NCBI GenBank assembly: GCA_026027325.1
Contig: JAMSLZ010000003.1
Coordinates: 2,418,001-2,482,000 of the forward strand
DNA length: 64,000 nucleotides
Reading direction: 5' to 3'
Origin: Actinomucor elegans
Lineage: Eukaryota > Mucoromycota > Mucoromycetes > Mucorales > Mucoraceae
Shown: piece after piece, positions 10,421 to 22,921 of the stretch
How the letters are laid out: the number at the start of each line of letters is the position of its first letter
Numbering within the stretch: position 1 is the first letter of the stretch
Translations under genes and position numbers: made by a program
The notes under the pieces: model-generated
The model's input: only the letters and a program-made list of their open reading frames with translations
Told to the model about the DNA's origin: nothing
The model's database searches: none

Positions 10421-12964
10421 CCAACTAATGCCTGTCTCATATAACAATGGCCAAGTTATCCTTGTGTATCACTTGATTGTGACCAATAAGCCGTTTCTTA
10501 GTCTTGTAACAATGAATAGCGACTATAGTAGACCTATCAGATAACAATCCGTTCTTATTGAACAGACACCAGCGACACTCTCGCTGTATTTGTTGTTACT
10601 GTACACTATCCCATATATTCTCTTTTCTTTCTGTACAAATAGTAGTATACTTAGTGAATTCATGCAGCTAGAACAATGTCTAATTTATTCTTACTCTTGT
10701 GTAACACATTTATGCTATATATAGTTAAGTTATAGTGCAACATTAAATCTTGATACTTTTATAGGTCATAGTTGATTAATGATGAGTATGATATTAAGCA
10801 AAGCTTCCAACAGAAGCGGGTGACTTTCGTATGTTACAGCAGATAATTTAGCTGGGACCAACGGCTAACAAGTCTATTGATCAGTAGATCTAGGCTATAC
10901 GAGATATATGTAATTATATGATTTATAGACAAATAAAATACATTGGCTGGGTTTGAGTCGAACAGGGATTCTATAGATACAGCAACTCATCACGACGACT
11001 GACTGAAATCGGTCGATTATTAAACAAGTTCACTTGAACTGCATACCATTTAGGTCGCATAGTCTACAATAAAATCTAATAATTTAATAAATCCCATAAT
11101 CACTAAATATCACAATCAAGACCTTGGCTTATAATACAAATATATTTTAATAAGAATGCATTATTACGCTTCCTGAGATATATAGGCTGATTATATTTAT
11201 TGTTAATGCATCTATTGTGGTAAATCCTTAGTACGAGTTGTAGAATTACAAGAATAAAAATGGTCATTATAATATGTGTATCTACCAACCAAAATAAATC
11301 AACTCTACGGACTCTACATGCATTCTACTAATTATGTAATCTACTCTGAAATACTGATTACGAATCAACTGCCCTCCTACTATTAAAAAAAGAGAGAGAG
11401 AGAGAGATAGTCAAAATAGAATTCCTCTTTATTTTTCCTTTTCTCTCAAGAGATACTGGAAAAAAGTTTTAGAAGACCATTTTACCTAAACAATTTTTGA
11501 ACTTTTCAGATGTTATCTATATAACTTAACCCGCATAAATGTAGAACGGTGAATTCGAACTGATGCTTTCATCAAAGAAGATATACGAAGATTGGACTAC
11601 ATGACTCAATCTATTTAAACTAATCTATCATGTTTAAGCTTTCTGATAGTTCTATCATAAACACTGAACCAAAATGCGTATCTCTCAAACAGCATTGCTT
11701 TAACAAGGGACCTGCCTTGTAGATTAGCCAGCGACCCTCACATCGTAACCTCTTTTGAATTAAAGAAGTTAGATCCTCGATGGAACCTGGAAAGCTTTTC
11801 TACGACTTTCCTAGTACTTCAAGTCTTGTCATCTCGAAGCCAAGTCTGCTAGCACGTTGCTTCTTCGCTTTTATAATGACGGGAAAGTAAGAATAGCATG
11901 GGATAGCATTAATATTCGATTACTTTGCTGCCATCCAAAATGTATAAAGACAGATCTGCTTCTCCTGAATACAGTCAGTTTATTAGAAGTGTTATTTAAC
12001 CAAGATCGGACGAGGAATCTACGAGTCTATAGATCTAGTGTATACAGAACATATGTATTTACTGCCCATCATTATACTGCAATATATATCAGCTCATCGC
12101 TAAGTAAATGGTTCAAATAGGCTTAGTACTCTACCCTGAACATAAAGAGCATCCAAATGTGACATTAATTCAGTCTAGAAATGCAATATTGAACATGGGG
12201 CCGCTTCTAAAGCTAAACTTTTGAAAACTACTTTTGCGAGAAATTACTGATTAATAGTATAGGGTAAGCGCACTAGAGTAGATCTAAATAGCTTTTTTTC
12301 GGGGTTTTCTTGTATACAAAATACTCGATTTATGGTTGTATTTCTAAAATAACTGAAAAAGTGTATTCTATAAAAGCCAAGTCCATCCAATAGTGACAAT
12401 TAATAGCTCTATTTACGCTGTCGAATAGAGTGTTTTATTCGATATAAATTTTGTTAAGGCCTTTTTTTTTTTTTTTTTTTTTTTTTTTAGGAGCGGCATT
12501 GCTTTACGATTAAACATGATATCAAGATTATGGGGAGTTTGGCTTCAATAAAGTAACGATTAGTTAAATCCTCGGCACCCAATCAAATGGGGAGAATCTC
12601 TTTATATTGAGATACTTTTTTTTACAGCACTTTTTGACAGTATTTAAGCCTTTATAGAAGTAGAATTCATAACCCAACTTTATTTGTTACAGTACCAAGT
12701 ATATATTGGTGATTTTTCTGTTGCCGAAGAGCTAATATATCCCGACTTGGCCAATTTACTTGGCACTGAAATCAGATGAAGCGCGGTAGCCAACCAGATG
12801 GCCAATCAGCCATGACATGGTAGAAGATGTCTTTAACGGTAACTTGTTCGACCTTTTAGTCCCTCATGAAGTATATATTATATAGCTAATTATCAACAAG
12901 CATAACATATTGATTGGACATCAGTTAAATAATATCCTTAATAAATTCATTATGAGCGTATACT

Positions 12965-13015
12965 AATCATCAATCGCGATATTAAATCGAGATCGACCGA
13001 AGAGTCTATTGATCT
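12965..13015 (-). repeat. Inverted copy of the dispersed repeat block
   Basis: The reverse complement reads TCGGTCGATCTCGATTTAAT, matching the AGATCTC-CGGTCAATCTCG block of the arrays at 8.5 and 10.1 kb in opposite orientation. Confidence 0.5.
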
Positions 13016-13596
13016 TTAAATGAAATGCATATATATAAGCCAATCATTAGCGTTTTAACTAAATAGTAGGTTAAATAGATACTTTTATTCGCTCTGAAAA
13101 CATACTATTCATTAGATGCGACATTAAACTAGAAATGTGGAGATATTATTAAACAAATATCTGGATTTAAGAAAAAACCCAAAGGTATCCCCTCCAGGCC
13201 CGATTGTCTCAAACGCTATTTTCTCTACAAGGTGAAGATAGTACTTGCTTCACCCATCTGTATCTGGTTAAACCAGCAGCATTAAAATGCTACATAGGGG
13301 TAAAAGCGACTCTATAAGGATAAACGCTTAAATGCTGTGTATATATATAGTAATAAAAACAATTCATTCGAGTTCGCCCGCCTACTCTTGGCTAGTGATA
13401 TTCGTGATTCAATGGCTTTATCTCCGTTCACGATCATACTATTGAACCGAGATTCGAGGATTCTTATTCGATTTATTATGAATATGGTTTTCTTGAATGC
13501 AAACTATATATACTGATGAGCGTCTCGACCTCTCTGACTGGTTTATTTCCGAGAAACTCGACGCTCTAATGAAATTATCGGAAATTACCAGCTATC

Positions 13597-13604
13597 TATA
13601 AATA
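13597..13604 (+). promoter_or_regulatory. TATA-like box
   Basis: TATAAATA lies 73 bp upstream of the start codon of the secreted sorbosone-dehydrogenase-like gene, a plausible distance for a fungal core promoter. A CT-rich stretch follows, as is common near fungal transcription starts. Confidence 0.5.
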
Positions 13605-13676
13605 CGAAGACGATATATCCTTTCTCTTTGACTTACATTCTCCTATTCTTCTGTAAATCCATATCAAAGACGAAGA

Positions 13677-15651
13677 ATGAGTAGGCTGATTTTCTATCTC
13701 TTGATTATAGCGACACTATGTTTATCGCTCTCAGTCGCCCAAACGGAGAAAAAGCTCGAGACAGTTAAAGAAGATTCGGTCGGAACAACATCAGACGCAA
13801 CAGGAACAGATGCAACAGCTGCAGACGCAACAGGATCAGATGCAACAGCCGCAGACGTACCAGCAGTAGAAGCATCACAGGACGGGACGATCAACGCAGA
13901 CAATGCTGTTGTAGCAGGTGCACTTCGTGTTGGTTCAGCCAATATCCTTGTACCCGATGCTTCTGCCGAGCACCCAATGATCATTTCCGATCCAGAAGAC
14001 CAACCACTGTGTAAGCCTCTCGAAACCATTGCTCCTTCGCGTCCTCTCAAGGTTATGGATGGCTATGAGTTCATTGTTTTGACTAACACAATTACTAATC
14101 CTCGTAAGATTGTAATTGATCCTGCAAATCACCTCTTGGTTGTATCTCCAGGCCAAGGTGTCTTTTCTATTCGCATGGACAAGTGTGGTAACCATGATGT
14201 GAAGCAAATTCTTGAAAATGATCAGTTGGATCAGCCTATTGGCCACGGCTTGGCTTTGTATGGCCATCATCTCTTCGTTGCGACAGCAAACCATGTCTAT
14301 CAATTCCCTTACAGCGATGGCCAGCATTCTCCTGTGAAGGACGGTGTCAAGATTTTGTCAAACATCAATCCCGAAAATGCTAATGCTTCGCCAGATGTGG
14401 CTATAGACATCTTTGGTCATATCTTCGTGCCTCGTTCTGTTGGTGATGTCAATGAAAAGATGGATCCTTCTCATGCTGTTATCAAAAAGTTCAACCTTAA
14501 GCTTATTCCCGAGGGTGGATTCGATTACGAAGAACATGGTGAACTACAAGCCTATGGTGCCAATACCTATGGATCTATGGGTTTTGATGCTCAAGCTCGC
14601 TTATGGGGCATTAATAATTTGGTATCCTCTAATATCTTGAGAAATGACATTTCATCCGATCACAGTAAGTTTTTCTATATTGTGAATGAAGAACATGTAT
14701 ATCAATGATTATGCTATAGATCTCGTTGATGTTGGTCTTGCTGAAGAAATGAACATGTATGAGTTCCCCAAGACGAATTATGGCTTCCCTTACTGTATGA
14801 CCGAGTATAATTTAAAGGACATCTCTACCTCATCTAAAGGGTTAGGTGCACAATGGGCCCACCCTTCTTTCATGAACGACTCTTTCTCATTAGATGATTA
14901 CTGTCAAGAAAGTGCTAACAACCATCCTCCTGCTGTCCCCCTTCCTCCTAAATCATTAGCTAGTAGTATCTACTTCTATATGGGTACCTTCTGTTCAGTC
15001 GGTGATTTAACTACACACGGTACATCCGTTGGCCTTCCTTGTAACTGGACTGATACTCCTATTGTTGCTAATCATGGCTTTAGTGGCCAAGCTGCTGGTC
15101 ATAATGTCGTTCATCTTCCCTTCGATGATCTTGGGCATAAGCCTCGCTGGGATAAAGCTCCCGAAGTCATCTTGGAAGAAGCAGAGCCTTGTTCTGGTGA
15201 CGGATGTATCTCTCCATATGGGTTGGCTGTCGATGGCTTTGGTCGCTTACTTATCAGTAGTGATGAAACGAATGAAATTTTCATGGTATCTCGTATCTAT
15301 AATGAACATGCAGTTAAGATATTGACTGATAGAGATAATGCTCTTAATGGTGATGATGACGATGATGATGAAGACGATGAGATCAAGCCAATAGGAGACG
15401 GAAATAAAAAGGACGACGAGAACAAGTCATTAAAGGATGGCGATAAAAAGGCTGGTAAAGAGGATGGTAAAAAGACTAGTAAAGAGGACGACAAAAAGGC
15501 TAGCAAAAAGGACGATAAAAAATCTGATAAAGAAGACGATAAAAAGGATGACAAAAAATCCAATAAGGATGTCAATCGAAGCAGTAGCAAAAACAAGGAT
15601 ATCGAGGAAAGTAATTTAGAGAATGATGAAGAAGGCAATAAGAACTTTTAA
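13677..15651 (+). CDS. Secreted sorbosone/glucose dehydrogenase-like beta-propeller protein with charged tail
   Basis: Two exons (13677-14664, 14720-15651; 55-bp intron, phase 1) give about 639 residues. A clear signal peptide (hydrophobic core LIFYLLIIATLCLSLS) precedes a low-complexity Ala/Asp/Thr repeat (DATGTDATAADATG type). The middle resembles the sorbosone-dehydrogenase/PQQ-type beta-propeller family: repeated blade-like strands (NPRKIVIDPANHLLVVSPG, GHGLALYGHHLFVAT, CISPYGLAVDGFGRLLISS) and a YEFPKTNYGFPYC segment like the family's DxYGWPYC signature. The last 110 residues are an Asp run followed by KEDDKK-type repeats, very acidic and lysine-rich, with no membrane anchor. The protein is probably secreted or wall-associated. 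Enzymatic activity and cofactor are not established here. It converges on the FAS1 gene, with 165 bp between their stops. Confidence 0.75.
15345..15580 (+). repeat. Asp/Lys-coding tandem repeat in the secreted protein tail
   Basis: GATGAC-type codons form an Asp run at about 15350-15375. Imperfect AAAGAGGACGATAAAAAG units then encode KEDDKK-like repeats. The opposite strand looks open for 113 codons only because of this composition. Confidence 0.8.
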
Positions 15652-15816
15652 TTAGATCACTTATATATAAAAGAGTTCATTATACAAAATAAAAATAACA
15701 TGAATGTATCATTTTATTATAATGATAATACACTTAAAAGGTATATGATTCGTAATAATTAACAGGAAAGAGTGAGTATATCAATGCAATAGCAGAGCTG
15801 CTAGCTGCTAAGAGGG

Positions 15817-18378
15817 TTAAAAGATAGGTCTGTAGCCTAATCGTCTACGGTTGTATATCTTGTATCCAAAGAAACCAACGATACTTAATAAACCACCTGT
15901 AATGGTAATGATAATAAATGTTACTATAACAGACCAGACAAAAGGAAGACCAAAGAGGCCTCTGTGAATAGGAGTTAATACAGCATCCATTGCAATCACA
16001 CCCCCACCAGCTGATACACGACCTAGACCTGTAACATGTGCTCTATCATTTTCACCACCGTTCTTGACTTCAACAAATAGCTCGCCCTTTTCATTCTCTC
16101 GGATTGCCACTTTATCATCGTCTGACAAAAGAGTAGGATATTCACTTTTATCCTTCTTGTTAGTCTCTTGAACCCAACGATCTTGCCAAGCCCGAGGAAT
16201 AATATGCAGCTTAGCCAAACGTTCCAATTGATATTGGTCTTGATAAAGCGCTTCTAAATCGACATGAGCAAATGCTTTGTCAGAAGGCGCCAAAACAACG
16301 ATATTATCATCATTGATCTTGTCCAATAGATTTGCTCTAGTCAGTATCTGTATCATGGTACTGGACTCGATACCGATCAAGATGTTATAGTTGGTAATGT
16401 TCACCTGATTAGGTATTTGCACTTCAGATAACTTGTGAACAACGCCATTGGAGACTAGCATATTGGAATGGGACACAACTCCAGCGCTTCCAGTGCCATG
16501 ACTGCTTTCAGGTCTACCTACAATGACGGATCCCGATTCATCTTGACTAATACGTAAAGTTGAGTTTGCCAACGTGGCTACTTCATGCACCTTTTTCGTC
16601 ATTTCGTCATAATACAGTAGGGACCGAGCTGCATGGTACCTCAAGACCGTTTGTAACTGTGATTTGGCTGATGAATGGAGCAAATACTTGGCTACTAGCC
16701 CCAAGTTTTGGAAAGCTTCATTGGTTGGCACAAACAACGTTAATCCAGGCGTGTTTTTGATCTCATCTACTACTTCTGACACGTAAAGCGTTGCGATAAA
16801 TGTCGATAAGTCAAGGTCTAGGACTAACTTTGCAAGAATGTCCCCTGGAAGAGTCAGGGGCTCTGTTATTTGATATATGATATCGTTATTGATACTAACT
16901 ATTTCGAATACATTAATAATGCACGGATTTACATACAGTGATATACTCACTGTTATCTCCAGTGACTCGAGCGCGATCAAAGTGAATGGACTGGCCACCA
17001 GCTGTCACAATGTTTTCGCGTTCAACGTATACAGGCAAACGCTGTCTCATACCGCCTAATTCTGGTGACCGGAACTCAGTTTTCAAGAGCGTATTGTCGA
17101 TTAGCTTGTCTTGGGGCCAAGACTCATTCATAATATGGTAAGTGAGCCAAGAACTTGATATAAGAGAACTATTGATCCTGTCAAGAGGAGGTACCAAGAA
17201 CGTATAGTCATAGTCTTTTTGGTCCAAATAGCGCTCACTAAGCTGGTATTTATCCAACAAGTCTACCACATGTGTCGCATTACAACCATACATATACTTT
17301 CTAGTGTCAAACTGAATGATATCCGGTTTAAACGTTTCGTCAATCTCATGAATAACTCCGTTCGCTGCGATAATGTCAGACTGAGTAATTGGGATCTCAT
17401 TGACTGTTGCTTTATTGTCTTTATCCAATGCGATTACCAAGGAATCCCCCGATAGCGATTTGTCTATCATTTTATTAGTATTTTGGAGTGCTGGATTTCT
17501 CGGAAGAACTTACAGGTCGTTTTGCCTGAATTGAACTCGTCCAAGTAAACTACTTTATCAATGATAGTGTAGTTAAAAAACAGAGATAGATCCTGGGCTC
17601 CATGCGTTGAAGTGAGATAGGACTTTTCGATATCATTGAATTTGTCCAAAGAATCGCTTTTGGTTGATAGAAACACGGTAAAAGGTCTTTTTTGCTGTAA
17701 CAGCTGGGCAATATCCGTTGAATTCATGAGCTGATAAATCAGTTTATTTCTTTCGTAAGTAGTGTCTCCTATTCATAAGCGAGTTATTTAGCTTAAATCA
17801 ACCCGCTTCAAAATGAGCATACCTAATAGTTGAGGTGGTTGTAATACGCAGTCAATCACTTGGATATATGTCTGGTTATTTACTTGTATGTCTCGGTCGA
17901 TGATCTTGGCTTGATTCACATAGGCTTTTTTCTTATTGCCATCTTTCAAAGTAAACTTTATGCGTTGGCCAGCTTTGTTATCTGGCCCCAAATAGCCCGG
18001 CCGAGTTAAGAGTGTTTCTTTTAATTGTCCTTGGTAGAAATCAGCAGATACCATGCCTTTCTTGATCAAATGGTAAAGTAATATCTCTCGGTCAATATCA
18101 AATTGACATTTTTCAAAGGCATTATTATCTGGGGCAAACATAGTACCAGCTTCAAGACTATTAACAAGTGTCTCGAGCTGAAGGTTTTGAAGGTGAGTTA
18201 AAAGCGTCTCGAACCTTTTATCTTTATCTTCGGATAGTGCATCAATAATAGTTTTATATGCCAACACTATATGTATATAAGATAGAATGAAGGCTGATAT
18301 TAGTAATCTTATTAACATATGTAAATGGTAGTTAATAGGGAAAAGAAAATGCTGCTCATCATCATAATGAGCTGCCAT
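15817..18378 (-). CDS. Fasciclin (FAS1) repeat membrane protein
   Basis: Four exons (17823-18378, 17514-17768, 16951-17463, 15817-16898; introns 54, 50 and 52 bp) encode about 801 residues. The N-terminal signal sequence is best read from the internal Met at residue 21 (MLIRLLISAFILSY); a 20-residue polar extension precedes it if the first ATG is used. I count five FAS1-like units, marked by repeats of the TxFVPxxxAF type (TMFAPDNNAFE, TLFVPTNEAFQ, VVLAPSDKAFA) and the NGVIH/NGVVH motif with a following valine-rich strand (AANGVIHEID, VSNGVVHKL). One transmembrane helix (VWSVIVTFIIITITGGLLSI) and a short basic tail end the protein. FAS1 proteins are extracellular adhesion or vacuolar-surface proteins, so type I topology is inferred. 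The second intron is set by phase and a CTAAT branch site; a 23-bp alternative was rejected. Confidence 0.85.
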
Positions 18379-18459
18379 CTAACTTAAAAGTAGGAATTCA
18401 TGCAGCAGTCACTAACAGAATAGTCACAGTTTTTTTTTATATTTTATTTATTTATTTAT

Positions 18460-19930
18460 TTAGAGACACGCACCAAAGACTGGTCTATCTGTAGGAATAA
18501 AAACCCAAAGCACCAACATCACAGCAGACATAGCAATACAAGCAGCTGGCATAATAAGAATACCAAATTTACCAGCAACTTGCCCAGTCAAGAACGGGAA
18601 AAAAGCAGCACCACCGGCACCCAAACTATTATAATTGAGATTAAGTGATCTAATTTTAACAGAAATGATGAACACTTACGCTGCCATAAAACCAATAGAA
18701 GTAGCATGGTAGCTTCTAGGCAAAGCCTTAGATGCTAAAGAGATAGTAGTAGGGAACATTGGGCCTAGTAAAAGGCCGATGCTAACGAATACTATAACAA
18801 AAAGGTTAAAATTCAAGTTACACCGATCGCGTTTTCAAGATAACGCACCTGTAGAATTAAGAATAATGTCTTTTGATATCATCATAACAAATAGACCACC
18901 AATGATCATCACAGTAAACAAAGTGATCATGAGTTTTTCACCGAATCTACTCGAGAGATAGCCCAATAGAATACGGCCAGCTGCTAATCCAGCCCAATAA
19001 CCAGATACAACTTGAGCCATCGTCACTTCATTACCTCCTCTCGCTTCCTTCAAATAGGTATAGCCCCAACCTCCAAGTGTTACTTCAACACCAACGTAAA
19101 CCAGGATATAAGCTGCACCGATCAATGTTACTCGGTTCAAGATGGCTCTTCTAGTTAATTCACTATGATTCATCTTCACATTGACTGTAGTGTTATCATC
19201 TGCATCTTCCTTGTGAGTTTCTTCAAAATCAATGTGCCAAAAGCCAACAGTGATACAAATGACATTGATAATAGCTACAGAAGACAAGAAAACATACATG
19301 CCTTTCCAACTGATATCATGTTGAAGTAAGACAGAGGCGACCAAAGGACTAATCATAGCACCAACACCATACAAGGCTACATTAATTCAATTAACAGCTG
19401 AACTTGTATCGTTTCCGGAGTTTTACTTTACCATGCAGGACATTCAACATTAGGGTGGCTAGGGGTAAATTGGCTACAAAGACATTCACAGCAGCATCCA
19501 ATAAAGCCATACCAGCACCAACAAAAGGCATCGTGCAAGCCATGACGGGAAAAGGAAAGCCCATCGATAATACCATAAACGAAACTACCATTACACTGGA
19601 GCCCAGATACAATGTCTTGAGTTGACCCAAGCGGTGTACAATGGTACCATTTAAACTAGCACTCAAAAAGAAACCAAAAGCAGAACACAGAAACAATAGC
19701 GAAATGGTTTCGTTAGGGATACCATAGTATTGTTTTAATCTAGGGATGATAGCACCGATACTACCATCATTCAAACCTGCTACAATACTGATAAAGAAGG
19801 CACTCATCAAAGGCTTTACATGGCACTTTAAATCACTGAGACTCTCCGATTTGTTTGTCTGTGTTTGCTGTTCAACATTCAATAAGGGTTCATATTCATT
19901 GTGGCTGTTGGAAGTGGATTGATCTGCCAT
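18460..19930 (-). CDS. Major facilitator superfamily transporter
   Basis: Four exons (19432-19930, 18849-19376, 18680-18791, 18460-18625; introns of 54-57 bp) give about 434 residues with 12 predicted spans and a polar 35-residue N-terminus. Span 1 has the LNDGSIGAIIPRLKQYYG pattern and the loop between spans 2 and 3 has HRLGQLKTL. The second half has GYWAGLAAGRILLGYLSSRFGE, the MFS loop motif repeated in the C-terminal domain. The overall pattern (LNVLHALYGVGAM, GPMFPTTISLASKALP) fits the fungal branch related to FucP/BSC6-like sugar or metabolite permeases. The substrate cannot be assigned. Its stop codon lies 81 bp upstream of the FAS1 gene's ATG on the same strand, leaving little room for a separate promoter. 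Confidence 0.85.
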
Positions 19931-20927
19931 TTCGTCTACATTGGATTAAATTACAGTTACAAACAAATAGCAAATCGGCTTATCTATGTTCTTTTTACCT
20001 ATTATGTAGATAGATAAAGAGAAAACCAATGAAAGAAAAAAGAAAGGGAAAAAGAGTAGAAATAATCTGGGAAACCTTATTTGTAATTCAGTAGAAAGGA
20101 TACAGTCCGCTCAAATGGTACAAAGAGGCGTATGTTTAAAATGGCTTATATTTCCAAACTTTGATAGGAGAATTAGCATAGTTTTTATGCCATTCGATGC
20201 ACAATTAAATTCTGTACAACTTGTGTTAAAGGTTTACAAGTTGATTTCCACGTTTCTGTTACATGAGAACCCTTTTAAAGAAAAAATATACGCAGTTTGT
20301 AGTGAACATCTGCGTGTCTCATTAGTGCAATCATAGCCAGCCAATGAAAATTTTTATAACAATTTTCTGTGGTTTTCAGTTAAAAATTTCGAGGGGTATA
20401 TTCAGGGCCCAAATGCTCAGTTTTCATTCTTTATTTTAAGGATATAAACAGTGCTTTAGAAGCTATATTTTTTTAGCGGCTTGAGTTCATATATTTTAAA
20501 AGTACATTCTTCCAGTTTTTCCATATTTTTTTTTACGTGTTGCAAATGAAGCCTACCATCGTAAAACAATAAGCATGAATAATCAAAAAGAACTTACAAA
20601 CACTTTACGTTTTCGATAGTTTGTTAACCATACTTTGCATATTATTTAATGGAGAGTATTAATGCGCTTTGCACCTATTTGATTAGTTTATTTTGTGAAA
20701 AAATACACTAAAATGATCGATCGGATTCTACCTGAATCAAAATTCTTTTTTTTATATATATATTATCATTATCAACCACCACCATTCTTTTGTTTAATCA
20801 CCGCTAGCCAATCAGAGATTAGTCTAGTTCCAATCCCGTTTCAGCAGTTTGGTGGATAAAGATATTTATTTGACGCGCCGAGAATGCGGATTCCTGTTCA
20901 GTTTGCTCTTGAAACCAGTTATTAGAA
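19931..20927. other. Intergenic region between divergent genes
   Basis: About 1 kb separates the MFS transporter (-) from NSE2 (+) and probably holds both promoters. A TATATATA stretch occurs near 20754-20764. No open frame shows coding character. Confidence 0.5.
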
Positions 20928-21996
20928 ATGACTTCCGAAACTAGAGAAATGACATTACAAGATCTGAAAGAAAACTTTAGCATAAGCGATACGATTGACT
21001 TTAAGCATAGAACAACCGGTGATATGGACGATATTCTCCATCTCATTCAAACAGGACAAAAGCAGATCACAGTTGCTGCTCAAGATCACGAAGAAGCAAA
21101 CAATTCAGAAAAAGTAAACAAGTCAACATGAACAAAATAACTTAGATATCATATCCTAATGGTCATTCTATTACAAGATTCCGGGGCTCGATGCAAGATT
21201 CAAGCACTTGATCGATCTCGAAAATAAACTAAAAGATCAGAAAAAGTCGATTGACCTCATGGCTCAGCATATCCAACAACGTCAAAAAGTGGTAATCATG
21301 AGCAAGTGCGCTTTTTTGCTCTTCCGTTTTATTAAAACTTGTTGTTTATTCTACTTAGACAGATCCTAAAGACTATTATGAAAAACTGTATGCGACGCAT
21401 AAGGCTGAGACCGCAAACGATGACAACAAGTATGTGGCAAACCCCAATTTTGTCAAGTACAAACAGCAAATTTGGGTAAGAATGATACTCAAGGCATTCT
21501 TGAAAGATATTAACAAAAGATCTTGCTAGCATATCAATCATCTGGATGAGGAAATGCCTAGTTTAACTCAGGCCAATGAAGACGATGATATTGTAATGGG
21601 TCCCTCAAAGATCTCTCTCAAATGCCCACTTACTACAACTTGGTTTGAAAATCCTGTCAAGAGGTAAATATAAAGGATGAAGTAAACTTGCTCGAATATT
21701 GATCGTTTTTTGGGGACTTTTAGTATTGTTTGCAAACACACATTTTCAAAAGCTGCCATATTTTCTTTGCTAAGCTCGAGATCTACCATCAGTTGCCCTA
21801 TTCCTGGTTGTGGAAAGTTAATTCAAAGACAGCAGTTACTAGATGATGAGGTTATGGCTGATCGAGTGAGGAGAGCAAAGGAAAAGCAACTAGAAGAACA
21901 AGCAACACAGGTAAACTTGATTAGCTTCATGAAAATGTCCGTCTTTATACTCAATTTCTCGTTTTTTTTTTTTTTTAGTTCTTTGATGTTGAATAA
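20928..21996 (+). CDS. NSE2: E3 SUMO-protein ligase NSE2/MMS21
   Basis: Six exons (20928-21113, 21178-21291, 21359-21475, 21530-21663, 21724-21910, 21979-21996) encode about 251 residues, the usual size. Residues 60-150 are helical and charged, the region that in the family packs against SMC5. The C-terminal part is an SP-RING: CPLTTTWFENPVKS, VCKHTF, CPIPGC, supplying the Cys/His/Cys/Cys zinc ligands, followed by a D-D-x-x-M-A-D-R helix. NSE2 is the SUMO ligase of the SMC5/6 complex in DNA repair and chromosome segregation. The last coding exon is only 18 nt and supplies FFDVE and the stop. The start is supported by an in-frame stop 18 nt upstream (20910-20912). Confidence 0.9.
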
Positions 21997-22208
21997 AACC
22001 AATGACTCAAGGTCATATTTTTCTCCAATGGACCTTGTACTAGTGTTAATAAGAGTTATTTTTGTTTATTCTAAAATATCATACAAAATAAAGTGAAAGT
22101 GTCAAAGAGTAGGTGTAAAGTTTCGTGAAGGCGTGAGGAAATATATGTGAATTGTATTTGTTGCGTGTAAAAAAAAGCTATAATAGAGTGTATTCCGCAT
22201 TGAATTCC

Positions 22209-22921
22209 TTAAACTCTAAAGTCATATTGATTACTGGTACTGGACATTAAGCCTAGTAGATCAAGAATCAGAATGGTTAATAAAGTCATTAAACATAAAT
22301 CTCGCAATTAAACTTACCCATGGCTCTTGCACGTTTAATAGCCTTTGCCAATTTACGTTGATTCTTTGCGCTGACACCAGTTTGTTCACGAGGCAAGATC
22401 TTTCCCATGTCAGACACGAAATGTGTCAAAAGTCTAAAATTTTTGTATTCGTGAAGAGGATCAAGGCCCAAAACTTCGAATGGATCTTCAGTAGGTGGTG
22501 CAGGTCTACCGCGACGTTGGCGCAAAGACTCTCTGTAACGTGCGTCATTCAAATCTTCAGGGTGGTAAATATCACCTTCTTGATGGATCTTTTGGTAACG
22601 TTGACTAGCATCAGTATTAGGTCTAGCTTTCTCCTCTACAAGATAATAGTAAATAAGTTTGACGATCTAAAAAAAATAAATCAAAATTTTTGACTTACTG
22701 ATAACTGTTTCTTCAAGTAAAGTCAAGGTTGCTTCATCGAGGCCTGTATATTACATATGAGCATTGGAATCTTACGGAACATAACCAAGTTTTTACTCAC
22801 TTTTTTTGCCATTGGATTCGGCGCTTAATCCGGAATTGATAGCGGAAAGAGCTTTGACAGAGGGCACAGGAGCTTGAACAACTCTTGTAAGTGATGAGAA
22901 TGCGCGAACTTGAGCAAACAT
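22209..22921 (-). CDS. MRPS18: Mitochondrial small ribosomal subunit protein bS18m
   Basis: Four exons (22801-22921, 22699-22743, 22318-22635, 22209-22252) give about 175 residues. The N-terminus ([15 protein letters not shown]) looks like a mitochondrial targeting sequence. The S18 core is in the third and fourth exons: [40 protein letters not shown], then MG joined across the last intron to [11 protein letters not shown]. The joined RARAMGLM segment matches the conserved S18 C-terminal end, which fixes the last exon. The product binds 16S-type rRNA in the mitoribosome small subunit. It lies downstream of, and converges on, NSE2, with about 210 bp between stops. Confidence 0.9.

Larger units (their letters stand above)
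7395..13676. other. 6.3-kb gene desert with degenerate repeats
   Basis: No convincing gene lies here. Open frames are short, AT-driven and unconnected by plausible splicing. The region contains copies of a degenerate dispersed repeat of about 175 bp (8440-8830, 10125-10420, an inverted piece at 12965-13015), a GA microsatellite (11391-11408) and a T run of 27 (12462-12488). A weak coding-like stretch on the plus strand, about 11660-11850, stays open for roughly 65 codons and could be a gene or transposon relic. The last 80 bp hold a TATA-like box for the next gene. Confidence 0.6.

Noticed and set aside
13694..14050. Open frame antisense to the secreted propeller gene
   Set aside because: It mirrors the Ala/Asp/Thr repeat of the sense strand and has only alternating Ala/Ser/Val composition.
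15297..15638. 113-codon Ser/Leu-rich frame on the minus strand
   Set aside because: It is the complement of the Asp/Lys-coding repeat tail; composition explains its openness.
17491..17513. 23-bp intron in the FAS1 gene
   Set aside because: Too short for this genome. A 50-bp alternative with a CTAAT branch site also keeps the fr frame and gives a better FAS1 sequence.
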